Source: Flavobacterium psychrophilum (GTDB lineage: Bacteria > Bacteroidota > Bacteroidia > Flavobacteriales > Flavobacteriaceae). From it: a stretch of DNA of 64,000 bases. Below the pieces are notes generated by a model, which made no database searches, was not told the DNA's origin, and was given only the letters and a program-made list of their open reading frames with translations. Made by a program: the position numbers and the translations under genes. The stretch's first letter is position 1. The number at the start of each line of letters is the position of its first letter. The stretch is from the NCBI GenBank assembly GCA_945874225.1, contig CAMCFT010000010.1, positions 54,215 through 118,214 of the forward strand, given 5' to 3'. This document shows positions 8,892 through 16,331 of this stretch, in pieces.

Positions 8892-10181
8892 ATGAAATAC
8901 TACAGTTTAAACCATAATGCCCCAAAAGTTTCTTTCGAAGAAGCCGTAATACAAGGATTAGCAACCGATAAAGGATTGTATTTTCCAGAATCAATAACGC
9001 CTTTAAATGCTGATTTTTTCGAGAATATCGAAAACTTAAGTAATCAAGAAATCGCTTTCGAAGCCATCAAACAATTTGTGGGCGATGAAATTCCTGCTGA
9101 AACTTTAAAACAAATCATTGCCGAAACATTATGTTTCGATTTCCCGACGGTAAAAGTTGAGGATGATATTTACGCATTGGAATTATACCATGGACCAACA
9201 ATGGCCTTCAAGGACGTTGGAGCGCGCTTTATGTCACGTTGTTTGGCGTACTTCAATAAGGACCAAAAAGACAGTAAAAACACAGTTCTTGTTGCTACTT
9301 CAGGAGATACAGGAGGAGCTGTTGCCAGTGGTTTTCTTGGAGTTCAGGGTGTCGAAGTCATTATTTTATATCCTTCGGGAAAAGTGAGTGATATCCAAGA
9401 AAGACAATTGACGACTTTGGGACAAAATATCAAAGCATTAGAAGTAGACGGCGTTTTTGATGATTGTCAGGATATGGTCAAAAAAGCATTCCTTGACCAA
9501 AGCCTGAAACATAAAAACCTGACTTCGGCTAATTCAATTAATATTGCCCGATGGTTGCCGCAAATGTTTTACTTTTTCTTTGCTTACAAGCAATTGAAAT
9601 CCCAAAACAAACCATTGGTGTTTTCTTGCCCAAGCGGGAATTTCGGAAATATTTGCGCTGGAATTATGGCGAAAAAATTGGGCTTGCCTATACTCCACTT
9701 TGTGGCTTCGACCAATGTGAATGATACCGTACCACGTTTTTTAGAAAAAGGAAATTACGATCCAAAACCTTCCAAAGCCACCATTTCGAATGCGATGGAT
9801 GTGGGGAATCCTAGTAATTTTATTCGAATTCAGGAAATGTACAACAACGATTTGGAACAATTCAAAAAAGATTTCTCTTCCTTTTCCTATACCGATGCCG
9901 AAACTTTGGAAGCAATGAAATCCATCTACAAAACCGACGGTTATATTGCAGAACCTCACGGCGCCGTGGGTTATTTAGGCTTGAAAAAAGAATTGCAAAA
10001 TTACCCAAATGCTATCGGTATTTTCTTGGAGACTGCCCATCCTATCAAATTTTTGGATGTAGTTGAACCGGCTTTGAACATAAAACTGCCTATTCCAACA
10101 CAAATAGAAAGCGTGTTGAATAAAGAAAAAGTAAGCGTCAAAATTAAGAGTTACGAGGAATTGAAAGCGTTTTTAGGGTAA
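8892..10181 (+). CDS. thrC: Threonine synthase
   Basis: The 429-residue PLP enzyme converts O-phosphohomoserine to threonine, the last step of the pathway. The PLP-binding lysine is Lys107 in HGPTMAFKDVGARF; the phosphate-binding glycine loop is ATSGDTGGAVA. Length matches the short bacterial threonine synthases. It is the last gene of the thrABC operon and is followed within 25 bases by a strong hairpin terminator. Confidence 0.97.
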   Translation: MKYYSLNHNAPKVSFEEAVIQGLATDKGLYFPESITPLNADFFENIENLSNQEIAFEAIKQFVGDEIPAETLKQIIAETLCFDFPTVKVEDDIYALELYHGPTMAFKDVGARFMSRCLAYFNKDQKDSKNTVLVATSGDTGGAVASGFLGVQGVEVIILYPSGKVSDIQERQLTTLGQNIKALEVDGVFDDCQDMVKKAFLDQSLKHKNLTSANSINIARWLPQMFYFFFAYKQLKSQNKPLVFSCPSGNFGNICAGIMAKKLGLPILHFVASTNVNDTVPRFLEKGNYDPKPSKATISNAMDVGNPSNFIRIQEMYNNDLEQFKKDFSSFSYTDAETLEAMKSIYKTDGYIAEPHGAVGYLGLKKELQNYPNAIGIFLETAHPIKFLDVVEPALNIKLPIPTQIESVLNKEKVSVKIKSYEELKAFLG

Positions 10182-10203
10182 AAAAGTGTATTTAGATAAA
10201 AAT

Positions 10204-10254
10204 AACCGCAGATTCACAGATTTTAAAAGGTATAAAATCTGTGAATCTGCGGTT
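10204..10254 (+). terminator. Strong hairpin terminator after thrC
   Basis: A perfect 22-base stem (10204-10225 with 10233-10254) with a 7-base loop is followed by TTTTT. It closes the threonine operon. The arm text (CCGCAGATTCACAGATTTT) belongs to a family of CACAGATT / AATCTGTG palindromes seen again at 39191-39320 and 43356-43437, so it may be a repeat recruited as a terminator. Confidence 0.85.
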
Positions 10255-10308
10255 TTTGTATTTATTGTAGCTACTCGGATTGCTAGGTTTTCACCAACAA
10301 AAAGTGTG

Positions 10309-10848
10309 TTACATTTTATTAAACTTAAACTTTTGTCCACCAACAGATGCTTCATACATAAGTCCGCCCTTTTGCATGGTAAACACCATCACGCCTTTAG
10401 TATATTTTGCATTCGCTGAGGCTCCAGCGGTCACGGCTACTGCCGAAACATCAGCAGAAAATTCTAATTGACTGTTTTTAAAACGATCCAGGGCTTTTCT
10501 GGACTCAAAAAATATTACTTCACGGTAAGCTTGTCCGCCAGCTTGGAATCCTATGCTCAATTTTGATAATTTGGCCATCCCTACCAACTGTTTCTGTTCA
10601 TAGACAACCCCGTTTCCGGCTGCTCCTCCAACACCTATTCCACCTTTGCCTACATTGGGAAAGAGGACATAACCATAAGATTTATCAAAAAGTGCTTTCA
10701 TAAGACCATCAGCTGCAATGAACTCCGCCTTTGCCGTATGGCTGTCAGCAATAATTTTATTCTTTTGAGATGCTGATTGTCCAAAAACAAGCATTGTGTT
10801 GAGTACACAAGCCATCACCATTAACCAGATAATATTTAATGTTTTCAT
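10309..10848 (-). CDS. Secreted SYLF/YSC84-domain lipid-binding protein
   Basis: A 179-residue protein with an N-terminal signal peptide (cut after about FGQ, residue 24) and a SYLF (Ysc84 actin-binding-like) domain. The domain is seen in AKAEFIAADG, SYGYVLFPNVGKGGIGVGGA, a turn-rich glycine segment and ADVSAVAVTAGASA. In eukaryotes SYLF domains bind phosphoinositides. The bacterial versions are periplasmic or envelope proteins of unclear role. It is convergent with thrC, and the thrC terminator lies between them. Its own downstream end overlaps no other gene. Confidence 0.88.
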   Translation of the reverse strand: MKTLNIIWLMVMACVLNTMLVFGQSASQKNKIIADSHTAKAEFIAADGLMKALFDKSYGYVLFPNVGKGGIGVGGAAGNGVVYEQKQLVGMAKLSKLSIGFQAGGQAYREVIFFESRKALDRFKNSQLEFSADVSAVAVTAGASANAKYTKGVMVFTMQKGGLMYEASVGGQKFKFNKM

Positions 10849-11128
10849 TTTTATTTATATTAAATTGTTGTAAAAATCAGTAACTCAAAGTTAACAAAAA
10901 AAATTTGATTAATTACAAAAAGTAATCTGGTTTTCAACACTATAGCTATTTTTTTTTTATTTTACAACCTAATTATAAGCCAAAGTATTCGATTTTTTTA
11001 AACTGAAGATAAAATATGGGTACACAAAGAGAAGGCACAAACAACAACTGTAGGGAAATGCTATATTGTTGTCCTTTTTTTTACCTTTGAAAAACACAAA
11101 ACCACAAACCAGAATATAAAAATTACCC

Positions 11129-11638
11129 ATGATTACAAAAGCAACAATAGAAGACGTTTCCGCATTAAACAAACTAATCAATTCGGCCTATCGAGGAGAA
11201 TCTTCTAAAATAGGATGGACCACCGAAGCTGAACTGTTAGAAGGAGGCAGAACCACCGAAAAAGAATTAATCGAAATTATTCAAGATAAGAAAAACACTT
11301 TTCTAAAATTCGCGGAAAATGACCAAATTATAGGATGTGTATTATTGATTGAAAAAAAGGATCTATTGTATTTAGGAATGTTAACGGTTTCGCCTGAGTT
11401 GCAAAATAGCGGTATTGGAAAAAAATTATTGCAACAAGCTGAAATTCATGCATCGGAATTGGGATTGTCTAAAATTGGCATGACAGTGATAACCGTTCGG
11501 GAGGAACTTATAGCGTGGTATATGCGCCACGGTTATGCTGATACAGGGGCAAGAGAACCCTTTCCAGTGAGCAACGTTTTTAGCCAAACCACAAACGAAC
11601 TTTTGGAATTTATGGTGTTAGAAAAAAGAATCCCATAG
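11129..11638 (+). CDS. GNAT family N-acetyltransferase
   Basis: A 169-residue protein with one GNAT fold. The acetyl-CoA-binding motif A is visible as GMLTVSPELQNSGIGKKLLQQAE (Q/R-x-x-G-x-G/A pattern QNSGIGK), followed by WYMRHGYADTG near the C-terminus. It would transfer an acetyl group from acetyl-CoA to an unidentified amine. It stands alone between the SYLF gene and a convergent nnrD. Confidence 0.85.
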   Translation: MITKATIEDVSALNKLINSAYRGESSKIGWTTEAELLEGGRTTEKELIEIIQDKKNTFLKFAENDQIIGCVLLIEKKDLLYLGMLTVSPELQNSGIGKKLLQQAEIHASELGLSKIGMTVITVREELIAWYMRHGYADTGAREPFPVSNVFSQTTNELLEFMVLEKRIP

Positions 11639-11673
11639 TTTTAATGGCTCGATGATTCAGAGATAAAACAAAA

Positions 11674-11815
11674 CGTCACTTCGAGTGATCCCACTTTTGG
11701 GTGGGATTGTATCGAGAAGCATTTTGAATTTCATGGTTCTCGATACAATTTTTAAAGCATTAAATTTTTCATTTCATCAACGTTTATTTGGCTTTAAAAA
11801 TCACTCGAACTGACG
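11674..11815. repeat. REP-like nested palindrome, 142 bp
   Basis: Outer ends CGTCACTTCGAGTGAT (11674-) and ATCACTCGAACTGACG (-11815) pair imperfectly. A perfect 13-base inner pair ATTGTATCGAGAA (11706-11718) / TTCTCGATACAAT (11737-11749) sits inside. TTCGAGTG and TCTCGATAC words are typical of dispersed palindromes in flavobacterial genomes. It lies between convergent genes and may also terminate transcription. Confidence 0.75.
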
Positions 11816-11863
11816 ATTACAATAACATTGATTAATTACAATAAATTTAAATTTTAAACGTCA

Positions 11864-12712
11864 CTACTTCTCCAAACTCAAAAACGCTTTTCCAATATTC
11901 GCAATAACATCCGAAGCTATAAATGATTGATAACCAGTATCGGGAAAAGCGATATCAGCAGTCAATCCGTGGAGATAAACTCCAAGAATAGCCGCATCAA
12001 TAGGTTCGTAGGATTGTGCCAATAAACTCGTAATCATTCCCGTCAACACATCTCCGGTTCCGGCTGTTGCCAAAGCGGCGTTTCCGGTGGAATTCTCGTA
12101 AATTGTCTCGCCATCAATGATGAATGTTGGTGCGCCTTTCATCACAATGATAAGATGATGCAGCGTAGAAAAAGCAACAGTTTTTTCGAATTTTTCTACA
12201 TTCGAATTCCATTTACCGATGAGTCGTTCTAGTTCTTTTGGGTGTGGTGTGAGAATCGTTTTATTAGGCAACAACGAAATCCAAGCAGCGTTTTGAGATA
12301 AAATATTCAGCGCATCAGCATCGATGACCAAAGGCGTTTTATCATTGGTCAGGAATTCGTGAAGCGCATTTTGAGTTTCCAACTCTAAGCCTATTCCTGG
12401 TCCAATTCCGATGGCATTGGGCATAAAATCAAATTCTATTTTCGAAATTAATTTTTCCTGAACATCGGTTAAAACCATCACTTCCGGATTGGCAGTTTGA
12501 AGGATTTCGTAACCACATCTCGGAATAAATACTGTGACCAACCCGCAACCCGTTTTCAAACACGCTTTTGAGGACAAAGTCATCGCTCCTATTTTGCCAT
12601 AACTGCCGCCAATTAACAGCGCGTGACCCTGAATTCCTTTGTGAGTATGGGTATCAATGGGTTTGTAGTGTTTTAGGATTTCCTTTTTGTGGATGTGAAT
12701 TGGATTTTTCAT
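11864..12712 (-). CDS. nnrD: ADP-dependent NAD(P)H-hydrate dehydratase
   Basis: This 282-residue ribokinase-like enzyme repairs damaged (hydrated) NAD(P)H using ADP. The family signatures are the [10 protein letters not shown] motif near the C-terminus with the catalytic aspartate, [16 protein letters not shown] near the N-terminus, and TPHPKEL. The epimerase domain (NnrE), often fused at the N-terminus in other bacteria, is absent, so this is a stand-alone dehydratase. It is convergent with the GNAT gene. Confidence 0.9.
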   Translation of the reverse strand: MKNPIHIHKKEILKHYKPIDTHTHKGIQGHALLIGGSYGKIGAMTLSSKACLKTGCGLVTVFIPRCGYEILQTANPEVMVLTDVQEKLISKIEFDFMPNAIGIGPGIGLELETQNALHEFLTNDKTPLVIDADALNILSQNAAWISLLPNKTILTPHPKELERLIGKWNSNVEKFEKTVAFSTLHHLIIVMKGAPTFIIDGETIYENSTGNAALATAGTGDVLTGMITSLLAQSYEPIDAAILGVYLHGLTADIAFPDTGYQSFIASDVIANIGKAFLSLEK

Positions 12713-12862
12713 TGCATTTATTTGTATAAAGTTACAAATTTTATGCGATTGAACTTTTGCCGACTCTATTTATTTTTACCGATGAATTTACCGGTTTTTA
12801 TTGAATTATTGAAAAAATATCCCAAGCTCCCGTTACCCACCGAAATGACACAAGCGTATCGA

Positions 12863-12882
12863 CCTGTCTGCCGACAGGCAGG
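12863..12882. repeat. Short hairpin repeat CCTGTC-TGCC-GACAGG
   Basis: A perfect 6-base stem with a 4-base loop, followed by another CAGG. This compact sequence is a dispersed motif in many Bacteroidota genomes. It opens the 12.7-13.3 kb stretch between nnrD and the lipoprotein. That stretch has no gene and holds this hairpin, a CTAGCGCGAG...CACGCTCGTG hairpin at about 12955-12978 and repeat copy A. Confidence 0.6.
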
Positions 12883-12989
12883 CTGACGAAGTAAATTCGA
12901 CAAAGTCAATCCTTTTGTCTGGTATAATACACAATCGTGCAGATATACCCCCAGCTAGCGCGAGAAACACGCTCGTGAACACAAACCCT

Positions 12990-13118
12990 GCTCCGCAAAG
13001 TGTCCGACTTTGAGGATGTTTTAATCAGTCTCTGACTGATATAAAAATTCAAACAATCCAAAACAAATTCGGTTAAAAACCGAAAATCACTACCTCAAAG
13101 TCGGAGACTTTGCGGAGC
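12990..13118. repeat. 129-bp structured repeat, copy A
   Basis: 26-base terminal inverted repeats (12990-13015 and 13093-13118, one mismatch; GCTCCGCAAAG...CTTTGCGGAGC) enclose two small hairpins: ATCAGTC-TCT-GACTGAT and TTCGGTTAAAAACCGAA. Two more copies lie at 14521-14649 and 15034-15161. No coding capacity. It is either a non-autonomous mobile palindrome or a structured RNA element. Confidence 0.9.
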
Positions 13119-13306
13119 ATTTATTCATCCACTCGGATATGTAGCAACACGATCATCATAGAATTGTATGCTGTGCCATTAAACGAAAGCAACGCAAAAC
13201 AAGAACTTCATAAAATGAATCAAAAAAAATAGCAATAAAATGACATTATTTTTTGTTTTAAATACATTAAAATCAGTAACTTAGCTAATAATTAAACTTT
13301 ACAATT

Positions 13307-13924
13307 ATGAGAGTTATATTTTTTTTAATCCTACTCTTTACAATACAATCTTGTACTACAAAAAAGTATACTAAGATAAAACTGTTGCCTGACGGGATAA
13401 AATCCGCAACCGAAGAAATATATGTGGTAGTAAATAATCAGAAAAAACTTTTACAAAAAAAGGAAATGGTCTTTACTAAAAATGGCCGCATCAAATACTC
13501 CAAAACTGTAGATGCTCAAGGCAATCTAATGCAAGAAACCGAAAAGAAGTTATGGTATATAATAGAAACGTATCCGGATAGAGAACCGAATTACTGTAAA
13601 ACACGTTGGAAACCCAGACAACGCGAACGTATTAGCTGCTATACTAAAAAACAATACAAACAAAATGAAGCCATTTATCATTATAATAAAGATGGAACTA
13701 TTAATAAAATAATAGATAATTTCACAACTTTCAACACTCAGTATTTTTATTATACAAACAAAGAACTTTCTAAAATTATTATCAAAGACAAACAAGATAA
13801 ACTTATTGATGAAATATTAATATCTTGTGAGACCAAAGATGAAAAAGGGGCTTGTTCAAAAGAAATTAGAATTTCGACCAAAACAAATAATAAAGAAGAG
13901 ATACTCTTCACTCCTGTTTATTAG
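13307..13924 (+). CDS. Hypothetical lipoprotein
   Basis: A 205-residue protein with a short lipoprotein signal peptide; the lipobox is TIQS-Cys16. The body contains a run typical of bacteroidetes proteins with YD/toxin-repeat-like or MORN-like strands (FTKNGRIKYSKTVDAQGNLM; IYHYNKDGTINKII; YYTNKELSKIIIKD), i.e. repeated short beta hairpins. It is probably anchored in the outer or inner membrane leaflet. Function unknown. It is followed after 57 bases by a GNAT gene, and repeat copies A and B flank the two-gene unit. Confidence 0.75.
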   Translation: MRVIFFLILLFTIQSCTTKKYTKIKLLPDGIKSATEEIYVVVNNQKKLLQKKEMVFTKNGRIKYSKTVDAQGNLMQETEKKLWYIIETYPDREPNYCKTRWKPRQRERISCYTKKQYKQNEAIYHYNKDGTINKIIDNFTTFNTQYFYYTNKELSKIIIKDKQDKLIDEILISCETKDEKGACSKEIRISTKTNNKEEILFTPVY

Positions 13925-13981
13925 CGCAAGCGCAACGTTACAAATAACAAAATAGGAACTAAAAACATAAATACGACACCT

Positions 13982-14506
13982 ATGAATACAAATTCTGTTG
14001 TTGAAATTCGGGATGCTCAACTGCCCAAGGACTTGGATTCTATTCGACAATTATGGATTGCCTATCTCACTTGGGGGAATGACAAAATGCAAATGCTGTA
14101 TGGAGTGCATCCCCACAATCCAAAAGAGGCTGTGCAACAAGACATTGAAAGTATTGACAAATTCCTGCCGCCAAATGGTCGTCTTATGCTGGCATTTATT
14201 GATGGAAAAGCCTGCGGAATAGGTTGTCTAAAAAGTATTAATGAAGAAATAGGTGAAATTAAACGAATGTACGTTGATCCTTCTTTCAGAAACATTGGAA
14301 CAGGACGAGCTATACTTCAATCCTTACTTTCGGCTGCAAAAGAAACGGGTTATGAGAAAGTGCGTTTAGACAGCCCAAAGTTTATGGAAGCCGCTCATTC
14401 ACTCTACCGGAGCTTTGGTTTTAATGATATACCAGTTTATGACGAAGTGGAAATTCCTGCAGCCTTTAGACAGTATTTATTGTTTATGGAAATAGATTTG
14501 GTTTAA
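13982..14506 (+). CDS. GNAT family N-acetyltransferase
   Basis: A 174-residue GNAT enzyme with motif A visible as IKRMYVDPSFRNIGTGRAILQ (R-N-I-G-T-G-R acetyl-CoA loop) and the C-terminal LYRSFGFNDIP. It is distinct from the GNAT at 11129. Substrate unknown. It probably shares a transcript with the upstream lipoprotein. The 129-bp repeat begins 14 bases after its stop, so the repeat may act as the 3' end of the mRNA. Confidence 0.85.
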   Translation: MNTNSVVEIRDAQLPKDLDSIRQLWIAYLTWGNDKMQMLYGVHPHNPKEAVQQDIESIDKFLPPNGRLMLAFIDGKACGIGCLKSINEEIGEIKRMYVDPSFRNIGTGRAILQSLLSAAKETGYEKVRLDSPKFMEAAHSLYRSFGFNDIPVYDEVEIPAAFRQYLLFMEIDLV

Positions 14507-14520
14507 TCTAAAACCGCTCC

Positions 14521-14649
14521 GCTCCGCAAAGTCTCCGACTTTGAGGATGTGTTAATCAGTCTGTGACTGATATAAAAATTCAAACAATCCAAAACAAATT
14601 CGGTTAAAAACCGAAAATCACTACCACAAAGTCGGAGACTTTGCGGAGC
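14521..14649. repeat. 129-bp structured repeat, copy B
   Basis: Same architecture as copy A, with 26-base terminal inverted repeats (14521-14546 and 14624-14649). The inner hairpin reads ATCAGTC-TGT-GACTGAT, followed by the CGGTTAAAAACCG hairpin. Identity to copy A is very high; only a few single-base differences were seen by eye. Confidence 0.9.
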
Positions 14650-14716
14650 ATTTATTCATCCCTGACAAAGACAAATCACGAAACAAATCAAGGCAAAATG
14701 CCCCAGTAAAATGCAC

Positions 14717-14779
14717 CTCAAAACCCTTTGCCACTAGGAATAAAATCGATAAATTAGCCACTTAAAATTTTATATAAAA
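14717..14779 (+). repeat. Second copy of the gcvT promoter region
   Basis: A 63-base stretch nearly identical to 15172-15234 immediately before gcvT, including TTTGCCACTA and TAAATTAG. Both copies follow a 129-bp repeat (B and C), so repeat plus promoter were duplicated together. No gene starts after this upstream copy. Confidence 0.8.
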
Positions 14780-14870
14780 TCCGCAACTGGCGCGAGCGTC
14801 ACGCTAGTTAACACAAAAACAAGTACATAAATATTTTTGTTGAAATTAGCACGAGCGTGATGCTCGCGTT

Positions 14871-15004
14871 CAATGTCATTAAGTTACCCTTTATTTGTCA
14901 TTCTGACGAAGGAAGAATCTCGTGTTACTTGCTCACGTTTGTTGAGATTCTTCCTTCGTCAGAATGACAAAATCATCGACAAAACCTCTAACTTAATGAC
15001 ATTG
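14871..15004. mobile_element. MITE-like palindrome with 10-bp target duplication
   Basis: A 134-bp element with perfect 16-base ends CAATGTCATTAAGTTA (14871-14886) / TAACTTAATGACATTG (14989-15004). A 28-base perfect inner inverted repeat (14894-14921 / 14944-14971, GTCATTCTGACGAAGGAAG...) lies inside. It is flanked exactly by direct repeats TGCTCGCGTT (14861-14870 and 15005-15014). Removing it restores an uninterrupted small hairpin (AGCACGAGCGTGATGCTCGCG). No coding capacity, so any transposase must act in trans. Confidence 0.85.
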
Positions 15005-15033
15005 TGCTCGCGTTAGCAAAAGATATAAAAACC

Positions 15034-15161
15034 GCTCCGCAAAGTCTCCGACTTTGAGGATGTGTTAATCAGTCTTTGACTGACAAAAATTCAAATACTC
15101 TAAAAACAAAATCGGTTAAAAACCGAAAATCACTACCTCAAAGTCAGAGACTTTGCGGAGC
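15034..15161. repeat. 129-bp structured repeat family, copy C (128 bp)
   Basis: Terminal inverted repeats 15034-15059 and 15136-15161 match copies A and B. The interior is more diverged (loss of TAT after GACTGA, and AATACTCTAAAAACAAAAT in place of the A/B text). The CGGTTAAAAACCG hairpin is unchanged in all three copies, suggesting it matters. Confidence 0.9.
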
Positions 15162-15171
15162 ATTTATTCGT

Positions 15172-15234
15172 CTCAAAAACCCTTTGCCACTAAGAATAAA
15201 ATCGATAAATTAGCCGCTTCAAATTATATATAAA
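15172..15234 (+). promoter_or_regulatory. Probable gcvT promoter region
   Basis: TTTG (15183-15186) is followed after 19 bases by TAAATTAG (15206-15213), a partial match to the Bacteroidota promoter (TTTG - 19 - TAnnTTTG). It ends 6 bases before the gcvT start codon. A duplicate lies at 14717-14779. Confidence 0.5.
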
Positions 15235-15240
15235 GCTACA

Positions 15241-16323
15241 ATGAAAAATACTGCGCTGACGCACATACACGAGAGTTTGGGAGCAAAGATGCTTCCGTTT
15301 GCCGGATACAATATGCCTATTTTATACGAAGGTGTGAATGCTGAACATGAAGTAGTTCGCAATAGTGTGGGTGTTTTTGATGTCTCACACATGGGAGAAT
15401 TCTTGCTAACGGGTCCAAATGCTTTGGCTTTGATTCAAAAAGTGACATCGAACGATGCTTCAACTTTAACCATTGGTCGAGCGCAATATTCGTGTTTGCC
15501 AAATAATGATGGTGGAATTGTGGATGATTTAATTGTTTACAAAATGAAAGACGAGCAGTATTTACTAGTTGTAAATGCTTCGAATATAGATAAAGACTGG
15601 GATTGGATTTCGGCTCATAATGATTTGGGCGTGGATATGAGAAATATTTCGGATGACTATTCACTTTTGGCAATTCAAGGTCCAAAAGCGGTTGAAGCTA
15701 TGCAATCCTTATCTTCATTAGATTTGGCTGCGATTCCCTATTACCATTTTGAAGTGGGTGATTTTGCAGGAATCGAGAACGTCATAATTTCGGCAACAGG
15801 TTATACCGGTTCCGGAGGTTTCGAGATTTATTGCAAAAATGATGAAGTAGAACAAATCTGGAACAAAGTTTTTGAAGCGGGTGCTGCCTTTGGTATCAAA
15901 CCAATTGGTCTTGCCGCACGTGATACTTTGCGTCTGGAAATGGGATTCTGTTTGTACGGAAACGACATCAACGATACCACTTCTCCGCTGGAAGCAGGTT
16001 TGGGTTGGATTACCAAATTCACTAAAGAATTCACCAATTCCGAGAACTTGAAAAAGCAAAAAGAAGCGGGTGTATCTAAGAAATTAGTAGCTTTCGAAAT
16101 GCAGGAACGCGCTGTGCCAAGACACGATTATGAAATTGTAGATGCATCAGGAACTCCTATCGGAATCGTAACTTCAGGAACAATGTCACCATCAATGAAT
16201 GTTGGAATTGGATTGGGTTATGTAACTACCGAAAACAGTGCTATTGGAAGCGATATTTTTATCCGAATCAGAAAAAATGACGTTCCTGCCAAGGTAGTTA
16301 AATTGCCTTTTTACAAGAAATAA
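15241..16323 (+). CDS. gcvT: Aminomethyltransferase, glycine cleavage T protein
   Basis: This 360-residue protein moves the methylene carbon from the aminomethyl-lipoyl arm of GcvH to tetrahydrofolate, releasing ammonia, in the cytosolic glycine cleavage system. Visible family features are FDVSHMGEF, the folate-binding [10 protein letters not shown] and [17 protein letters not shown], and the C-terminal barrel with [11 protein letters not shown] and [16 protein letters not shown]. Length is normal. It lies 8 bases before an S41 protease gene. gcvH and gcvP are not in the window. Confidence 0.96.
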   Translation: MKNTALTHIHESLGAKMLPFAGYNMPILYEGVNAEHEVVRNSVGVFDVSHMGEFLLTGPNALALIQKVTSNDASTLTIGRAQYSCLPNNDGGIVDDLIVYKMKDEQYLLVVNASNIDKDWDWISAHNDLGVDMRNISDDYSLLAIQGPKAVEAMQSLSSLDLAAIPYYHFEVGDFAGIENVIISATGYTGSGGFEIYCKNDEVEQIWNKVFEAGAAFGIKPIGLAARDTLRLEMGFCLYGNDINDTTSPLEAGLGWITKFTKEFTNSENLKKQKEAGVSKKLVAFEMQERAVPRHDYEIVDASGTPIGIVTSGTMSPSMNVGIGLGYVTTENSAIGSDIFIRIRKNDVPAKVVKLPFYKK

Positions 16324-16331
16324 AACCATAA

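Noticed and set aside
10186..10471. Small genes over the thrC terminator and SYLF 3' end
   Set aside because: They run through the terminator palindrome and the reverse of the SYLF gene; no independent support.
12713..15240. IS element in the repeat island
   Set aside because: No transposase coding sequence; only short palindromes, inverted repeats and duplications.
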